Positions 39,355-47,470 of a stretch of 64,000 nt of DNA are shown here, one piece after another; position 1 is the stretch's first letter; each line of letters opens with the position of its first letter. A model generated the notes under the pieces. It saw only the letters and a list, made by a program, of their open reading frames with translations. It had not been told where the DNA came from and did no database searches. Position numbers and translations under genes: made by a program. The DNA lies in NCBI GenBank assembly GCA_018823025.1, contig JAHJJI010000024.1:1-64000 (forward strand). Direction: 5' to 3'. The DNA is from Gammaproteobacteria bacterium (GTDB lineage: Bacteria > Pseudomonadota > Gammaproteobacteria > Burkholderiales > Sulfuricellaceae).

Positions 39355-40344
39355 TTAAACCACCCCTGCCCGCAGCAGGTCGTGCATATTGAGAGCGCCG
39401 ACCAGCCGGCCATCCGTGTCCACTACCAGCAGTCCGTTGATCTTGTGATGATCCATCATTTGCACCGCTTCCGCCGCCAGCTTTTCCGGGCCGATAGTGC
39501 GCGGGTTGCGGGTCATTACCTCGGCCACCCTGGCGGCGCGGATGTCGAACGTATGGTCGAGCGCGCGGCGCAGATCACCGTCGGTAAATAGCCCGAGCAG
39601 GCGATCTGCGTCGCCCACTATCGCGGTCATGCCCAGGCCTTTGCGCGACATTTCCAGCAACGCCTCGGTGAGCAGCGCTGTTTCCGGCACTTTGGGCAGA
39701 GCATCGCCGCTGTGCATCAGGTCGCCGACATGGACCAGCAGGCGCCGACCAAGGGCGCCGCCCGGATGGGATCGGGCGAAATCCTCGGCACCAAAGCCGC
39801 GCACGTCGAGCAGTGCGATCGCCAGTGCATCCCCCAGCGCCAGTGCCGCGGTGGTGCTGGCCGTCGGTGCCAGCCCCAAGGGGCAGGCTTCCTGCGCCAC
39901 GCTGACGTCGAGGTGTACGTCTGCCTCGCGCGCCATCGTGGAAACAGGATTGCCAGTCATGGTGATGAGTTTCGCCCCTCTGCGCTTGATGATCGGCAAG
40001 ATGGTGAGCAGTTCAGGACTCTCGCCGGAATTGGACAGGGCGATCAGCACGTCATCCGCCGTGATCATGCCAAGGTCGCCGTGGCTGGCCTCGCCCGGAT
40101 GGACGAAGAAGGCCGGCGTGCCGGTGCTGGCCATGGTTGAGGCGATCTTGCGCGCGATGTGACCGGATTTGCCCATGCCGCTCACCACAACCCTTCCTTG
40201 GCAGTGTAGAATCAATTCTAGTGCGCTGGTGAATTTGTCGTCCAGTCTGCCTATCAACGCCTCTACTGCTTTGGCTTCGATAGAGAGTACTTGGCGCGCG
40301 AGATCGAGAGCGTTGCGGTTGGATATCGTTTCAGTTGCATTCAT
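39355..40344 (-). CDS. kdsD: Arabinose-5-phosphate isomerase KdsD
   Basis: A 329-residue enzyme converting ribulose-5-phosphate to arabinose-5-phosphate, the first step of Kdo synthesis. It has a SIS domain (CQGRVVVSGMGKSGHIARKIASTMASTGTPAFFVHPGEASHGDLGMI, then ALSNSGESPELL) followed by two CBS domains (GMTAIVGDADRLLGLFTDGDLRRAL; INGLLVVDTDGRLVGALNMHDLLRAGVV). Full length. It is divergent from the Kef-type antiporter gene, with 58 bases between start codons. Confidence 0.97.
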   Translation of the reverse strand: MNATETISNRNALDLARQVLSIEAKAVEALIGRLDDKFTSALELILHCQGRVVVSGMGKSGHIARKIASTMASTGTPAFFVHPGEASHGDLGMITADDVLIALSNSGESPELLTILPIIKRRGAKLITMTGNPVSTMAREADVHLDVSVAQEACPLGLAPTASTTAALALGDALAIALLDVRGFGAEDFARSHPGGALGRRLLVHVGDLMHSGDALPKVPETALLTEALLEMSRKGLGMTAIVGDADRLLGLFTDGDLRRALDHTFDIRAARVAEVMTRNPRTIGPEKLAAEAVQMMDHHKINGLLVVDTDGRLVGALNMHDLLRAGVV

Positions 40345-40402
40345 CCGCGCAAGTATACTAAACCATACCGGCTATTGCCTATCGTCCATTTCCTGATTCT
40401 TT

Positions 40403-42484
40403 ATGCATAACACCCTGCAACTTGTCCTGATCCTGCTTGCTGCCGCCGTGCTGGTGGTGGCTTTGTTTCGCTCGTTGCGTCTGCCCCCCTTGCTCGCTTA
40501 CCTGCTGGTAGGCATGGTGATCGGCCCCCATGCGTTGGGGTGGTTGCCAGAAAGTAGCGAAACCAGCTACCTGGCCGAATTCGGGGTGGTATTCCTGATG
40601 TTCAGCATCGGTCTCGAATTCAGTCTGCCGCAATTGAAGGCCATGCAGAGGATCGTGTTCGGTCTGGGCGGCGCGCAGGTGCTGCTGACCTTGGCGCTGG
40701 TACTGGCGGCGTGCATGTTCATGGGTTTGAGCTGGCAGGCAGGCGTGGCGCTGGGCGGCATTCTGGCAATGTCCTCAACCGCTATCGTCAGCAAGCTGCT
40801 GGCCGAGAAGGTGGAACTGCATTCCCGCCACGGCCGCGAAATTGTCGGCGTACTGTTGTTCCAGGACTTGGCGGTGGTGCCACTGCTGGTTCTGATTCCC
40901 GCCCTGGCTGCCGGCGATCACAACCTGGGCTGGACGATGGCGGAAGCCTTCATCAAGGCAGCAGTGCTGCTGGCGGTGCTGCTGGTTTTCGGTCAGCGCC
41001 TCCTGCGTCCGTGGTTTCATCTCGTTGCCGGGCACAAAACCTCCGAACTGTTCATGCTCAACGTATTGCTGGTAACCCTCGGCCTCGCCTACCTGACCGA
41101 GCTTGCCGGTTTGTCGATGGCGCTGGGTGCCTTTCTTGCCGGGATCCTGATTTCAGAGACCGAATATCGCTATCAGGTGGAGGCCGATATCCAGCCTTTC
41201 CGCGATGTGCTGCTCGGCCTGTTCTTTGTCACCATCGGCATGCAGCTTGACCTCTCCGCGGTGGCTGACAATTTCGTTTGGGTGATGGCGCTGCTGTTCC
41301 TGCTGGTAGTTGGCAAGGCGCTGCTGATCGGCATCCTGAGTCGCTTTTCCGGCAGCGAGCTTTCAGTTTCCATTCGTACCGGGCTGGCGCTGGCCCAGGG
41401 AGGTGAATTCGGCTTTGTTCTGCTGACCTTGGCCGGAGGCGTGCATCTGATTGACGGGCCTGTCATGCAGGTAACCCTCTCGGCCATGCTGCTTTCGATG
41501 CTGGCGGCGCCATTCATCATTCAATATAGCGAAGCCATCGTGCAGAAGGTGTGCGGCGGTGAATGGGTGAATCGCGCCCGCGAATTGCATGAAGTCGCAG
41601 TGCGCAGTGCGGCCAGCGACCAGCATGTTATTGTCTGCGGTTATGGCCGTAGCGGGCAGAATCTGGCGCGTTTTCTGGAGCAGGAAAATATTTCGTTCAT
41701 TGCCCTGGATCAGGATGCACAGCGCGTCAAGGCAGCGGCGGTGGCGGGCGAAAGCGTGGTCTACGGCGATGCGAGCCGGCGCGAAGTATTGATGGCGGCC
41801 GGGTTGAACCGCGCCAAGGCGCTGGTAGTGACCTACGCCGATGTGAAATCATCGCTGCGGGTGCTGCAGCATGCCCATGAAATGCGCCCTGACCTGGCTG
41901 TGATTGTGCGCACGCTGGATGATACGGATCTGGAAAAGCTGCGGGATGCCGGTGCTACCGAAGTCGTGCCGGAAGTGCTGGAAGGCAGCCTGATGCTGGC
42001 GTCTCACACCCTGATGCTGCTTGGCGTACCTCTGTCGCGCGTAGTCAGACGCGTGCGCCAGATTCGGGAGGCACGCTACAACCTGCTGCGCGGCTTCTTT
42101 CACGGCGCCACCGACCAGGATGATGAGTTGAGCGAAAAAATGCAGCCGCGCCTGCATACCGTCGCCCTCGGCGAAGGGGGCGCGGCGGTGGGGAAAACGC
42201 TCGCCGATCTGGATCTGGACAGCCTGCTGGTGCAGGTGACAGCGGTCCGGCGACGCAATATCCGCGCACTGGAGCCGCAGCCGGAAACCATGCTGCAGGC
42301 GGGCGACGTAGTGGTGCTGCTGGGAGCGCCGGAGAACTTGGCAGCGGCTGAGCTCAGGCTGTTGCAGGGGCAGGCTGATGCCCTTTCCGGCGTGAATTTG
42401 AATGGCGTTACTGAGTTAAAAATAAATCAGCTCTGCCCCCGGTTCCCCCTGACGTCCCATTGTTCTACAGCCATAAATAGATAA
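40403..42484 (+). CDS. CPA2-family cation:proton antiporter with RCK domains (Kef/YbaL type)
   Basis: A 693-residue protein. About twelve hydrophobic segments form the antiporter (LILLAAAVLVVALFRSLRLPPLLAYLLVGMVIGPHAL at the N-terminus). A TrkA-N/RCK domain with the dinucleotide motif VIVCGYGRSGQNLARFLEQENISFIALDQD comes next, and finally a TrkA-C domain (LHTVALGEGGAAVGKTLADLDLD). K+ or another monovalent cation is likely exchanged for H+. The last about 24 residues (ELKINQLCPRFPLTSHCSTAINR) do not resemble the family and come from DNA similar to repeat-like intergenic sequence, so the natural C-terminus may have been replaced. It ends at a clear terminator. Confidence 0.9.
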   Translation: MHNTLQLVLILLAAAVLVVALFRSLRLPPLLAYLLVGMVIGPHALGWLPESSETSYLAEFGVVFLMFSIGLEFSLPQLKAMQRIVFGLGGAQVLLTLALVLAACMFMGLSWQAGVALGGILAMSSTAIVSKLLAEKVELHSRHGREIVGVLLFQDLAVVPLLVLIPALAAGDHNLGWTMAEAFIKAAVLLAVLLVFGQRLLRPWFHLVAGHKTSELFMLNVLLVTLGLAYLTELAGLSMALGAFLAGILISETEYRYQVEADIQPFRDVLLGLFFVTIGMQLDLSAVADNFVWVMALLFLLVVGKALLIGILSRFSGSELSVSIRTGLALAQGGEFGFVLLTLAGGVHLIDGPVMQVTLSAMLLSMLAAPFIIQYSEAIVQKVCGGEWVNRARELHEVAVRSAASDQHVIVCGYGRSGQNLARFLEQENISFIALDQDAQRVKAAAVAGESVVYGDASRREVLMAAGLNRAKALVVTYADVKSSLRVLQHAHEMRPDLAVIVRTLDDTDLEKLRDAGATEVVPEVLEGSLMLASHTLMLLGVPLSRVVRRVRQIREARYNLLRGFFHGATDQDDELSEKMQPRLHTVALGEGGAAVGKTLADLDLDSLLVQVTAVRRRNIRALEPQPETMLQAGDVVVLLGAPENLAAAELRLLQGQADALSGVNLNGVTELKINQLCPRFPLTSHCSTAINR

Positions 42485-42507
42485 AGCCCGCCGGAAGCGG
42501 GCTTTAT
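42481..42507 (+). terminator. Intrinsic terminator
   Basis: ATAAAGCCCGC, loop CGGAA, GCGGGCTTTAT: a perfect 11-base-pair stem followed by a short T-containing tail (CTTTGG). It lies between the convergent antiporter and pilin genes and probably serves both. Confidence 0.88.
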
Positions 42508-42525
42508 CTTTGGCTATTCCCTGAG

Positions 42526-43179
42526 TTACATCGCTTTGCAGACGGTGTACTGGTTAGCTTCGCTATAAGTTGCTGCAGCTGCGCCGGGAGCCGTGTTAAC
42601 GCCGGCGGCACCCAGTGTGGCGAGGACGCTGCCCTGGTTAGGAAGGCCGTCGTCAAATTGGGTGTCGATAGCACGCGCTGCCTTGCCTGGCACCTGTGAC
42701 AGGCATACGGAGAACACGGCGGTGCCGGTGGCCGGGGTAACGCCGGTGCCGACGCCGGTCAAGGCGTTGAATGCGTTGCGGGGCAGGGCAGCCACTCCGA
42801 TATCAGCTGGGTTGCCGGAGATGAAGCCGGCTGCCTTGAGGGCTTGCCAGAAAGCGACGGACTCGCCGCCAGCGGTGAAGGTGTTGGCCTGTGTGATCGT
42901 GATTATGCCGTTATTGTTGCCGCCGGCAGTGATGTTTGCCCAGGGGCCGCCGCGTGCCCGCAACGTGGCGAGGTTCCCGTCGTCGCCTGGCAATCTGCGG
43001 AAGCGATCGATATAGGAGTTGTAGGCTGCGGTGACACCGTTCATGTCATTGACGGCGTTTTTGATCTTGGCGTTCTCGATCATCTCTTGCCCCTTCAGCA
43101 CGCCGCCCAGCAACAGGCCTATGATCACCAGCACAATGGCGATTTCCACCAGGGTAAAACCAGATTGGGCTTTTTTCAT
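42526..43179 (-). CDS. Type IV prepilin, MSHA-like major pilin candidate
   Basis: A 217-residue prepilin with a short basic leader and class III cleavage site (MKKAQSG^FTLVEIAIVLVIIG; Gly -1, Phe +1, Glu +5), followed by the N-terminal helix. The globular domain ends with two Cys (VFSVCLSQVPG and QYTVCKAM) placed to form the C-terminal disulfide loop. The start at 43179 follows AGAGGA; the track's longer start is a TTG. It is the last gene of the pilus operon, after a 238-base AT-rich gap that probably has its own promoter, which suits a major pilin expressed above the machinery. Confidence 0.88.
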   Translation of the reverse strand: MKKAQSGFTLVEIAIVLVIIGLLLGGVLKGQEMIENAKIKNAVNDMNGVTAAYNSYIDRFRRLPGDDGNLATLRARGGPWANITAGGNNNGIITITQANTFTAGGESVAFWQALKAAGFISGNPADIGVAALPRNAFNALTGVGTGVTPATGTAVFSVCLSQVPGKAARAIDTQFDDGLPNQGSVLATLGAAGVNTAPGAAAATYSEANQYTVCKAM

Positions 43180-43438
43180 TTCGATCCTCTTAATGTTCAA
43201 TCATCAGATAGGTTGGTCAGGGATAGGCTTGTTATTTTAATTATCGGTTATTTTAACGGTAAGTTTAGGTAAATTACTTGGTAAGGTCTAGTGGAATTTG
43301 CTGATTAACCGATTTTGTTAATGTGATACTTCAAGTTGTAAGGTATTTGTTTCGCTTCCGGCGCCTTTGATCCGCTCTCGAAAAAAGGGTTACGTGTGAA
43401 GTTGCTTGCGACATTTGAGGTGTTGCTCTTGATCCATC

Positions 43439-44200
43439 TCAGGGCAGCTTGCCGGCGGTGACCATGCGGTTGAACAGGATGTTGGGGGAGAGCCAGATGA
43501 CGATATCGTCGAAAGTAGCCGTCGGTGTTTTGCTGACAAAATTGGCATTGGCTGTGGCTGTTCCGGCGGTTATCAACTGGTTGTCTTGTTCATCCACATC
43601 GGTGCCGAGAGGTAATTGGGTTCCTTGGGGGTAATAGGCACCGTTGCCGTTCTTGCCGTGAGAAATGACCACGACGGGGACAGTGCTGGAAAGGATGCTT
43701 CCCCCTCCCGTGCTGAGCAGGGTCATGTCTCCTTGCGAACACAGTGCAAAGGCGGCAAGTGTAGGGTTGGATGGGGGCGGGACAGCGCAACTGGCGAAGG
43801 TGATTTGCGGGATAGTGCGTGTGAATTCCCTTGTTACCCTGTAGGTGTATCGCTTTCCCCATGCATCGGTTTCATTGACTCCCAGCGTTGCCCACGGGAG
43901 TGCCCCGGCAACATTGGTACAGCCTGCCGCAACAAAGGGTGCGGGTTCGAGGCCCGCGCCAGTTGCGCCGGTCTGAATAGTTGCCGATGCGGGGCACGGC
44001 AGGCGCCCATTGGCAATGGCGAAACCAATCAGCGCTTCCTTGATCTCTTCCAGCGCTTTCTGGGTCTCGCCGATTCGGCGCTGCTCGACCTGTGCGGCAA
44101 GCGGCATCAGCAGACCGCCAAGCAGCAAGCCAACAATCACCAGAACAATGGCCATCTCGACTAAAGTAAAGCCGGATGATTTATGGAGGTATGACTTCAT
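43439..44200 (-). CDS. Type IV prepilin-like protein (minor pilin)
   Basis: A 253-residue prepilin: SSG^FTLVEMAIVLVIVGLLLGGLLMPLAAQVEQRR. The globular part contains EEIKEALIGFAIANGRLPCPASATI, then GALPWATLGVNETDAWGKRYTYRVT. The same layout (KEAL-GFA, LPCP, LPW-TLG) is found in the adjacent lectin-tailed protein, so the two share a pilin-like ectodomain. It has a clear hydrophobic helix with Glu+5. It lies between the lectin-tailed gene and the major pilin gene in the pilus operon. Probably a minor pilin near the tip. Confidence 0.87.
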   Translation of the reverse strand: MKSYLHKSSGFTLVEMAIVLVIVGLLLGGLLMPLAAQVEQRRIGETQKALEEIKEALIGFAIANGRLPCPASATIQTGATGAGLEPAPFVAAGCTNVAGALPWATLGVNETDAWGKRYTYRVTREFTRTIPQITFASCAVPPPSNPTLAAFALCSQGDMTLLSTGGGSILSSTVPVVVISHGKNGNGAYYPQGTQLPLGTDVDEQDNQLITAGTATANANFVSKTPTATFDDIVIWLSPNILFNRMVTAGKLP

Positions 44201-44254
44201 GGCTATGCCTTGATTAGAGGGCGAGATGTTTATGGCTGTTAATCCTTAATTTAG

Positions 44255-46285
44255 TCATTCGCTACGCAGCTGGAAATTTCGTAGAGTGACACCCTGGGCA
44301 GCAGTCCCGGAACGGAAGCCGCCGGTGAAGCCAAAATAAACCGAGTTCAAAGGGGTGTCGAGGATGATGCAGCGGTTGATGGTGGGCGTTTTCGCGGCAC
44401 GATTCAGATCAACGACGACATCGTCGCAGTCCGTGCAATCCACCCAGGTGGTGATGCGGGCGTAGGTATTGGGTGCTACATGATTTGCCGGGTTGCAGAT
44501 GGAACAACCGGCATTGCAGCCGGTGTGAATTTCGATGCGCTGGTTGTGGAGCAGGGGACTCGACTCCTCGAACTTGTTGGCCGGACTGTGGCGGCAACCC
44601 GCAGCGGTGCCATTACAGGCGGAGGTGGGGTTGCCGTTGGTGAGTGAGTGATCGAGGTTGCCGTGGGCCATGATGGCGGTGTGGTTTTCGCTTGGGTCGG
44701 CATTGCCCGCATCCTTGTGCACATCGGTTTCGATAATGAATGAAAGAGTGCCCCACATATCCCCGGGTGCGGCGCCGAGGGCCAGTGCTCCCATGTCAGC
44801 CCCGCGTCCGCAGACGGCAGTCGGGGCGCCAATGTCGTTGCGCACCATCTGGAAGGTGAAACCGTTACCCCGGTCGGTACCGGTTCCGGTGAGCGCGTAG
44901 GTGTCGGCAGTGGAAAACTGGTAGTCATAATAGGCGCGCAGGACCTTGCCGGCGAGCGGGATGGTGCTGGGGAACCAGAAGCAGCCGCCCGAAGTGCCAA
45001 CGGCGTTGGTAACGGTTACCGTCTTGTCGGTGGCATTGGTGGTGACGCCGACACCGGCTGCGACGAAGCTGGCAAAGTTGCTGGCAAATGACTTCTGCGT
45101 GGCCCCTGCGGGCAGGCCTTTGATGCAGCGGGCGACGTCGGCGCTCGCGGAAGTGTAGTTGAAGTGTGTGGCGCCAGTGTAGGCTCCGCTGGCCGGGAAG
45201 ATAGTCGCATTGGCGCCTTCGAGATAATTGGCTATAACCAGTTTTTCGGCGGCGGTGGCCCGGCTCTGGCTGGTGGTACGCTCGCCGCTGAAAAACAGTA
45301 CGGCACTACAGCCGGTGGTGCCATTCACCGTCGCTGCGGTAGCGGGCTTGGCGTAGAGCAGATTGTCTTTCCAGTGATTGCGTACATTAATGTCTGAGAC
45401 CGGGATGGTGATAATGTTGTCCACACCTTTGTTGCCGACCGAGGCGGTGGGCAAGGTGGCCGGCGACAAGTTGTTGAGGTAGTTGGCCAAGTCTCCCATC
45501 AGGGTGTCTATGTCTTTCTTGAAATCGCTGCGTTTTTTTACACGGTCGAAAATATCCCTGTTGGCAATCCAGATGGCCTGGTCGTTGTTGGTGCCGTTGG
45601 CGAAGCTGGCGGCAGTACTGAGTGTGATGGTGCTGGTGACACCAACGATTGCCGAGATGGGTGCATTTTCCAGATAGTCGGTGGACGTATTGCTGCCACC
45701 GCATTCGGAAGCGCCAGCGGGTGTTCGGGTTTGGCCGCCAATGGCGGATCGCGGGGCGAATATCACGGCTAATGGACGTTCGTGGGGAGTAGCGCCAGCC
45801 ACGATGGTTCCGCCAGCATCCTGGACAATGAATTGCCCCGTGGCATCCCAGTTGAAGTTGGTGGTCTTGGGGTTGTCCTTGCCGCGTCCGGAAATGGCGT
45901 ACCAAAGGCATTCGCCACCACTGTCGCGCAATGCGGGCAGGCCCAGGGTTCTCCACGGCAGCCGACCGATGACTGACACGTCGGTCGCTCCACAAGATGG
46001 TTCGGCTATGCCGTCATTGTTTGTGTCGGGGCAGGGAAGAAAGCCGAATACTGTATTGGCATGCGTATCACGGTAGGTGGCTGCAAAACCGACCAGCGCT
46101 TCCTTCGCCTGTGCCAGTGCTGCCGTAGTAATTTTGTCGCGATCGAGTTGCTGATTCGATTTATTGAGTGCGTTGACCAGCAGGAATGCAGCACCGATCC
46201 CGATAAGGGTCAGAATAATCAGAATGGCTGAACCATGCTGACTCTTACGGCTGGACGTGCAATTGGGAAGAGGGCGTATCCGCAT
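44255..46285 (-). CDS. Pilin-like protein with C-terminal L-type-lectin-like domain (candidate pilus tip adhesin)
   Basis: A 676-residue protein. One N-terminal hydrophobic helix (GSAILIILTLIGIGAAFLLVNAL) lacks the Glu+5 of classical prepilins. Residues about 45-130 copy the pattern of the neighbouring minor pilin: AKEALVGFAATYRD, FGFLPCPDTNNDG, GRLPWRTLGLPALRDSGG. A middle region follows, then from about residue 430 a concanavalin-A-like fold: LRAYYDYQFSTADTY, GNGFTFQMVRND, LSFIIETDVHKDAGNADPSENHTAIM (like the metal-binding DxxxN region of legume lectins) and VYFGFTGGFRSGTAAQGVTLRNFQL. Many Cys are present. A tip adhesin that binds sugars is the best reading, by position and domains; it occupies the place of MshQ-like proteins. 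Confidence 0.82.
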   Translation of the reverse strand: MRIRPLPNCTSSRKSQHGSAILIILTLIGIGAAFLLVNALNKSNQQLDRDKITTAALAQAKEALVGFAATYRDTHANTVFGFLPCPDTNNDGIAEPSCGATDVSVIGRLPWRTLGLPALRDSGGECLWYAISGRGKDNPKTTNFNWDATGQFIVQDAGGTIVAGATPHERPLAVIFAPRSAIGGQTRTPAGASECGGSNTSTDYLENAPISAIVGVTSTITLSTAASFANGTNNDQAIWIANRDIFDRVKKRSDFKKDIDTLMGDLANYLNNLSPATLPTASVGNKGVDNIITIPVSDINVRNHWKDNLLYAKPATAATVNGTTGCSAVLFFSGERTTSQSRATAAEKLVIANYLEGANATIFPASGAYTGATHFNYTSASADVARCIKGLPAGATQKSFASNFASFVAAGVGVTTNATDKTVTVTNAVGTSGGCFWFPSTIPLAGKVLRAYYDYQFSTADTYALTGTGTDRGNGFTFQMVRNDIGAPTAVCGRGADMGALALGAAPGDMWGTLSFIIETDVHKDAGNADPSENHTAIMAHGNLDHSLTNGNPTSACNGTAAGCRHSPANKFEESSPLLHNQRIEIHTGCNAGCSICNPANHVAPNTYARITTWVDCTDCDDVVVDLNRAAKTPTINRCIILDTPLNSVYFGFTGGFRSGTAAQGVTLRNFQLRSE

Positions 46286-46295
46286 GGCTTTGCCT

Positions 46296-46778
46296 CTATT
46301 TTGCGGTTCCCGAAGACGCGGAGCCGTTAGCTTCTTCGAAGCCCTCGCGTACTTTGCCTTTGGTGGTGTCGAACGTCTGCCCCACCTTTAAATTGACCTG
46401 CCTGCTCGAAGGCAGTATCAGCAGGGCGGAAGGTTTGGATGTCTGCCCCTGTTGTACGGCTATGCCTTGGGGGGTTTCGTTCTCATTCTGTGGGAATTGG
46501 TTGATCCAGGCAGTGTTTTTTCCGCTGCTGCGCCGGACAATGCCATTCAGGGTGATTTGTTCAGTCGTACTGAGCGTGCTGCTTCCGCCACTTTTTTGAC
46601 GTAGCCGGTCGAGCATGGCTCGCTCATCGGGGCTGAAAAACAATCGGCCGATTTTATTTGATTCCATAGAGGCTTCAGTTCGTAGCTGGTCAGGATCCTC
46701 GCGTGGAGGCTCCGTGCCGGCACAGACGGCATGGCCAGACAGGGAAGTAATCATCAGCAGAAATATCAGGCGTGCCAT
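46296..46778 (-). CDS. MshK-like pilus biogenesis protein
   Basis: A 160-residue exported protein (signal MARLIFLLMITSLSGHAVCA) with IGRLFFSPDERAMLDRLRQ and ITLNGIVRRSSGKNTAWINQ, the arrangement seen in MshK/PilP-type periplasmic components. The C-terminal PSSRQVNLKVGQTFDTTKGKVREGF fits the short beta domain. It is expected to link the inner-membrane platform to the secretin. It lies between the MshJ-like gene and the lectin-tailed protein gene. Confidence 0.75.
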   Translation of the reverse strand: MARLIFLLMITSLSGHAVCAGTEPPREDPDQLRTEASMESNKIGRLFFSPDERAMLDRLRQKSGGSSTLSTTEQITLNGIVRRSSGKNTAWINQFPQNENETPQGIAVQQGQTSKPSALLILPSSRQVNLKVGQTFDTTKGKVREGFEEANGSASSGTAK

Positions 46779-46790
46779 GTTTGTTCGCTT

Positions 46791-47468
46791 TTATTGCGGT
46801 ATTCGTTCTGGGCTGTCTGCATGTTCGCCGAGGGTCAGCCAATAAATGCTGCATTCTGCGATTAGCGGCAAATGCGCGCTTTCAGGCTCCAGGCCGGCTC
46901 GTTTGACCATGCATTCCTGGGCAGTATAAAACCCTTTGTGCTTCAAATCACCCAGGAAATTGAGCAGATCGCCTTCATGCAGGAGCTTCATCTGGAATAT
47001 CATTTTGCTGCCGCGCAGTTCCAGACCGCCGATCGGGACCTCCTGGTCAACTTGAAAAACCTGCTGGGCGGAAATTTCATAAGTAATTGGCAAGAGTTTG
47101 CGGCTTTCCCTGATGTGCTGGATATGTTCTATCCAGTCCAGGCGTCTTTCTTCCCCAACGAATCCTCGATCGCGTAAGGACACGAATTTGGGTTGGTAGT
47201 CTTGAATTTCCTGCTTGTCGTTTTCGGCCTGACGGTGTTTGTTGTTGGCATCGTTACGTTGCCCTTGTGTCTGAGTCATATCGTCCTGCTGCTTGGTCAG
47301 TATGGATCTGCCGGCAATAACCAGTGCGGTGCTTAACAACAGGCTTGCGATGAGGACGATGAGTGCTTTTTGGATCAGCGGAAAATCGTCCTTAATGAAA
47401 GATCGCTTGGCCGGAATATTTTTTCCCTTGGCCTGATCCTGCTTGGGGTTGGTTGTGTTTTGGGCCAT
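46791..47468 (-). CDS. MshJ/PilO-like pilus platform protein
   Basis: A 225-residue bitopic protein: basic cytoplasmic tail, one membrane helix (ALIVLIASLLLSTALVIAGRSIL), a coiled-coil stretch (QQDDMTQTQGQRNDANNKHRQAENDKQEIQDY) and a C-terminal ferredoxin-like domain (ELRGSKMIFQMKLLHEGDLLNFLGDLKHKGFYTAQECMV), as in PilO/MshJ. Nested directly after the MshI-like gene (2 bases apart). Confidence 0.82.
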   Translation of the reverse strand: MAQNTTNPKQDQAKGKNIPAKRSFIKDDFPLIQKALIVLIASLLLSTALVIAGRSILTKQQDDMTQTQGQRNDANNKHRQAENDKQEIQDYQPKFVSLRDRGFVGEERRLDWIEHIQHIRESRKLLPITYEISAQQVFQVDQEVPIGGLELRGSKMIFQMKLLHEGDLLNFLGDLKHKGFYTAQECMVKRAGLEPESAHLPLIAECSIYWLTLGEHADSPERIPQ

Positions 47469-47470
47469 GT

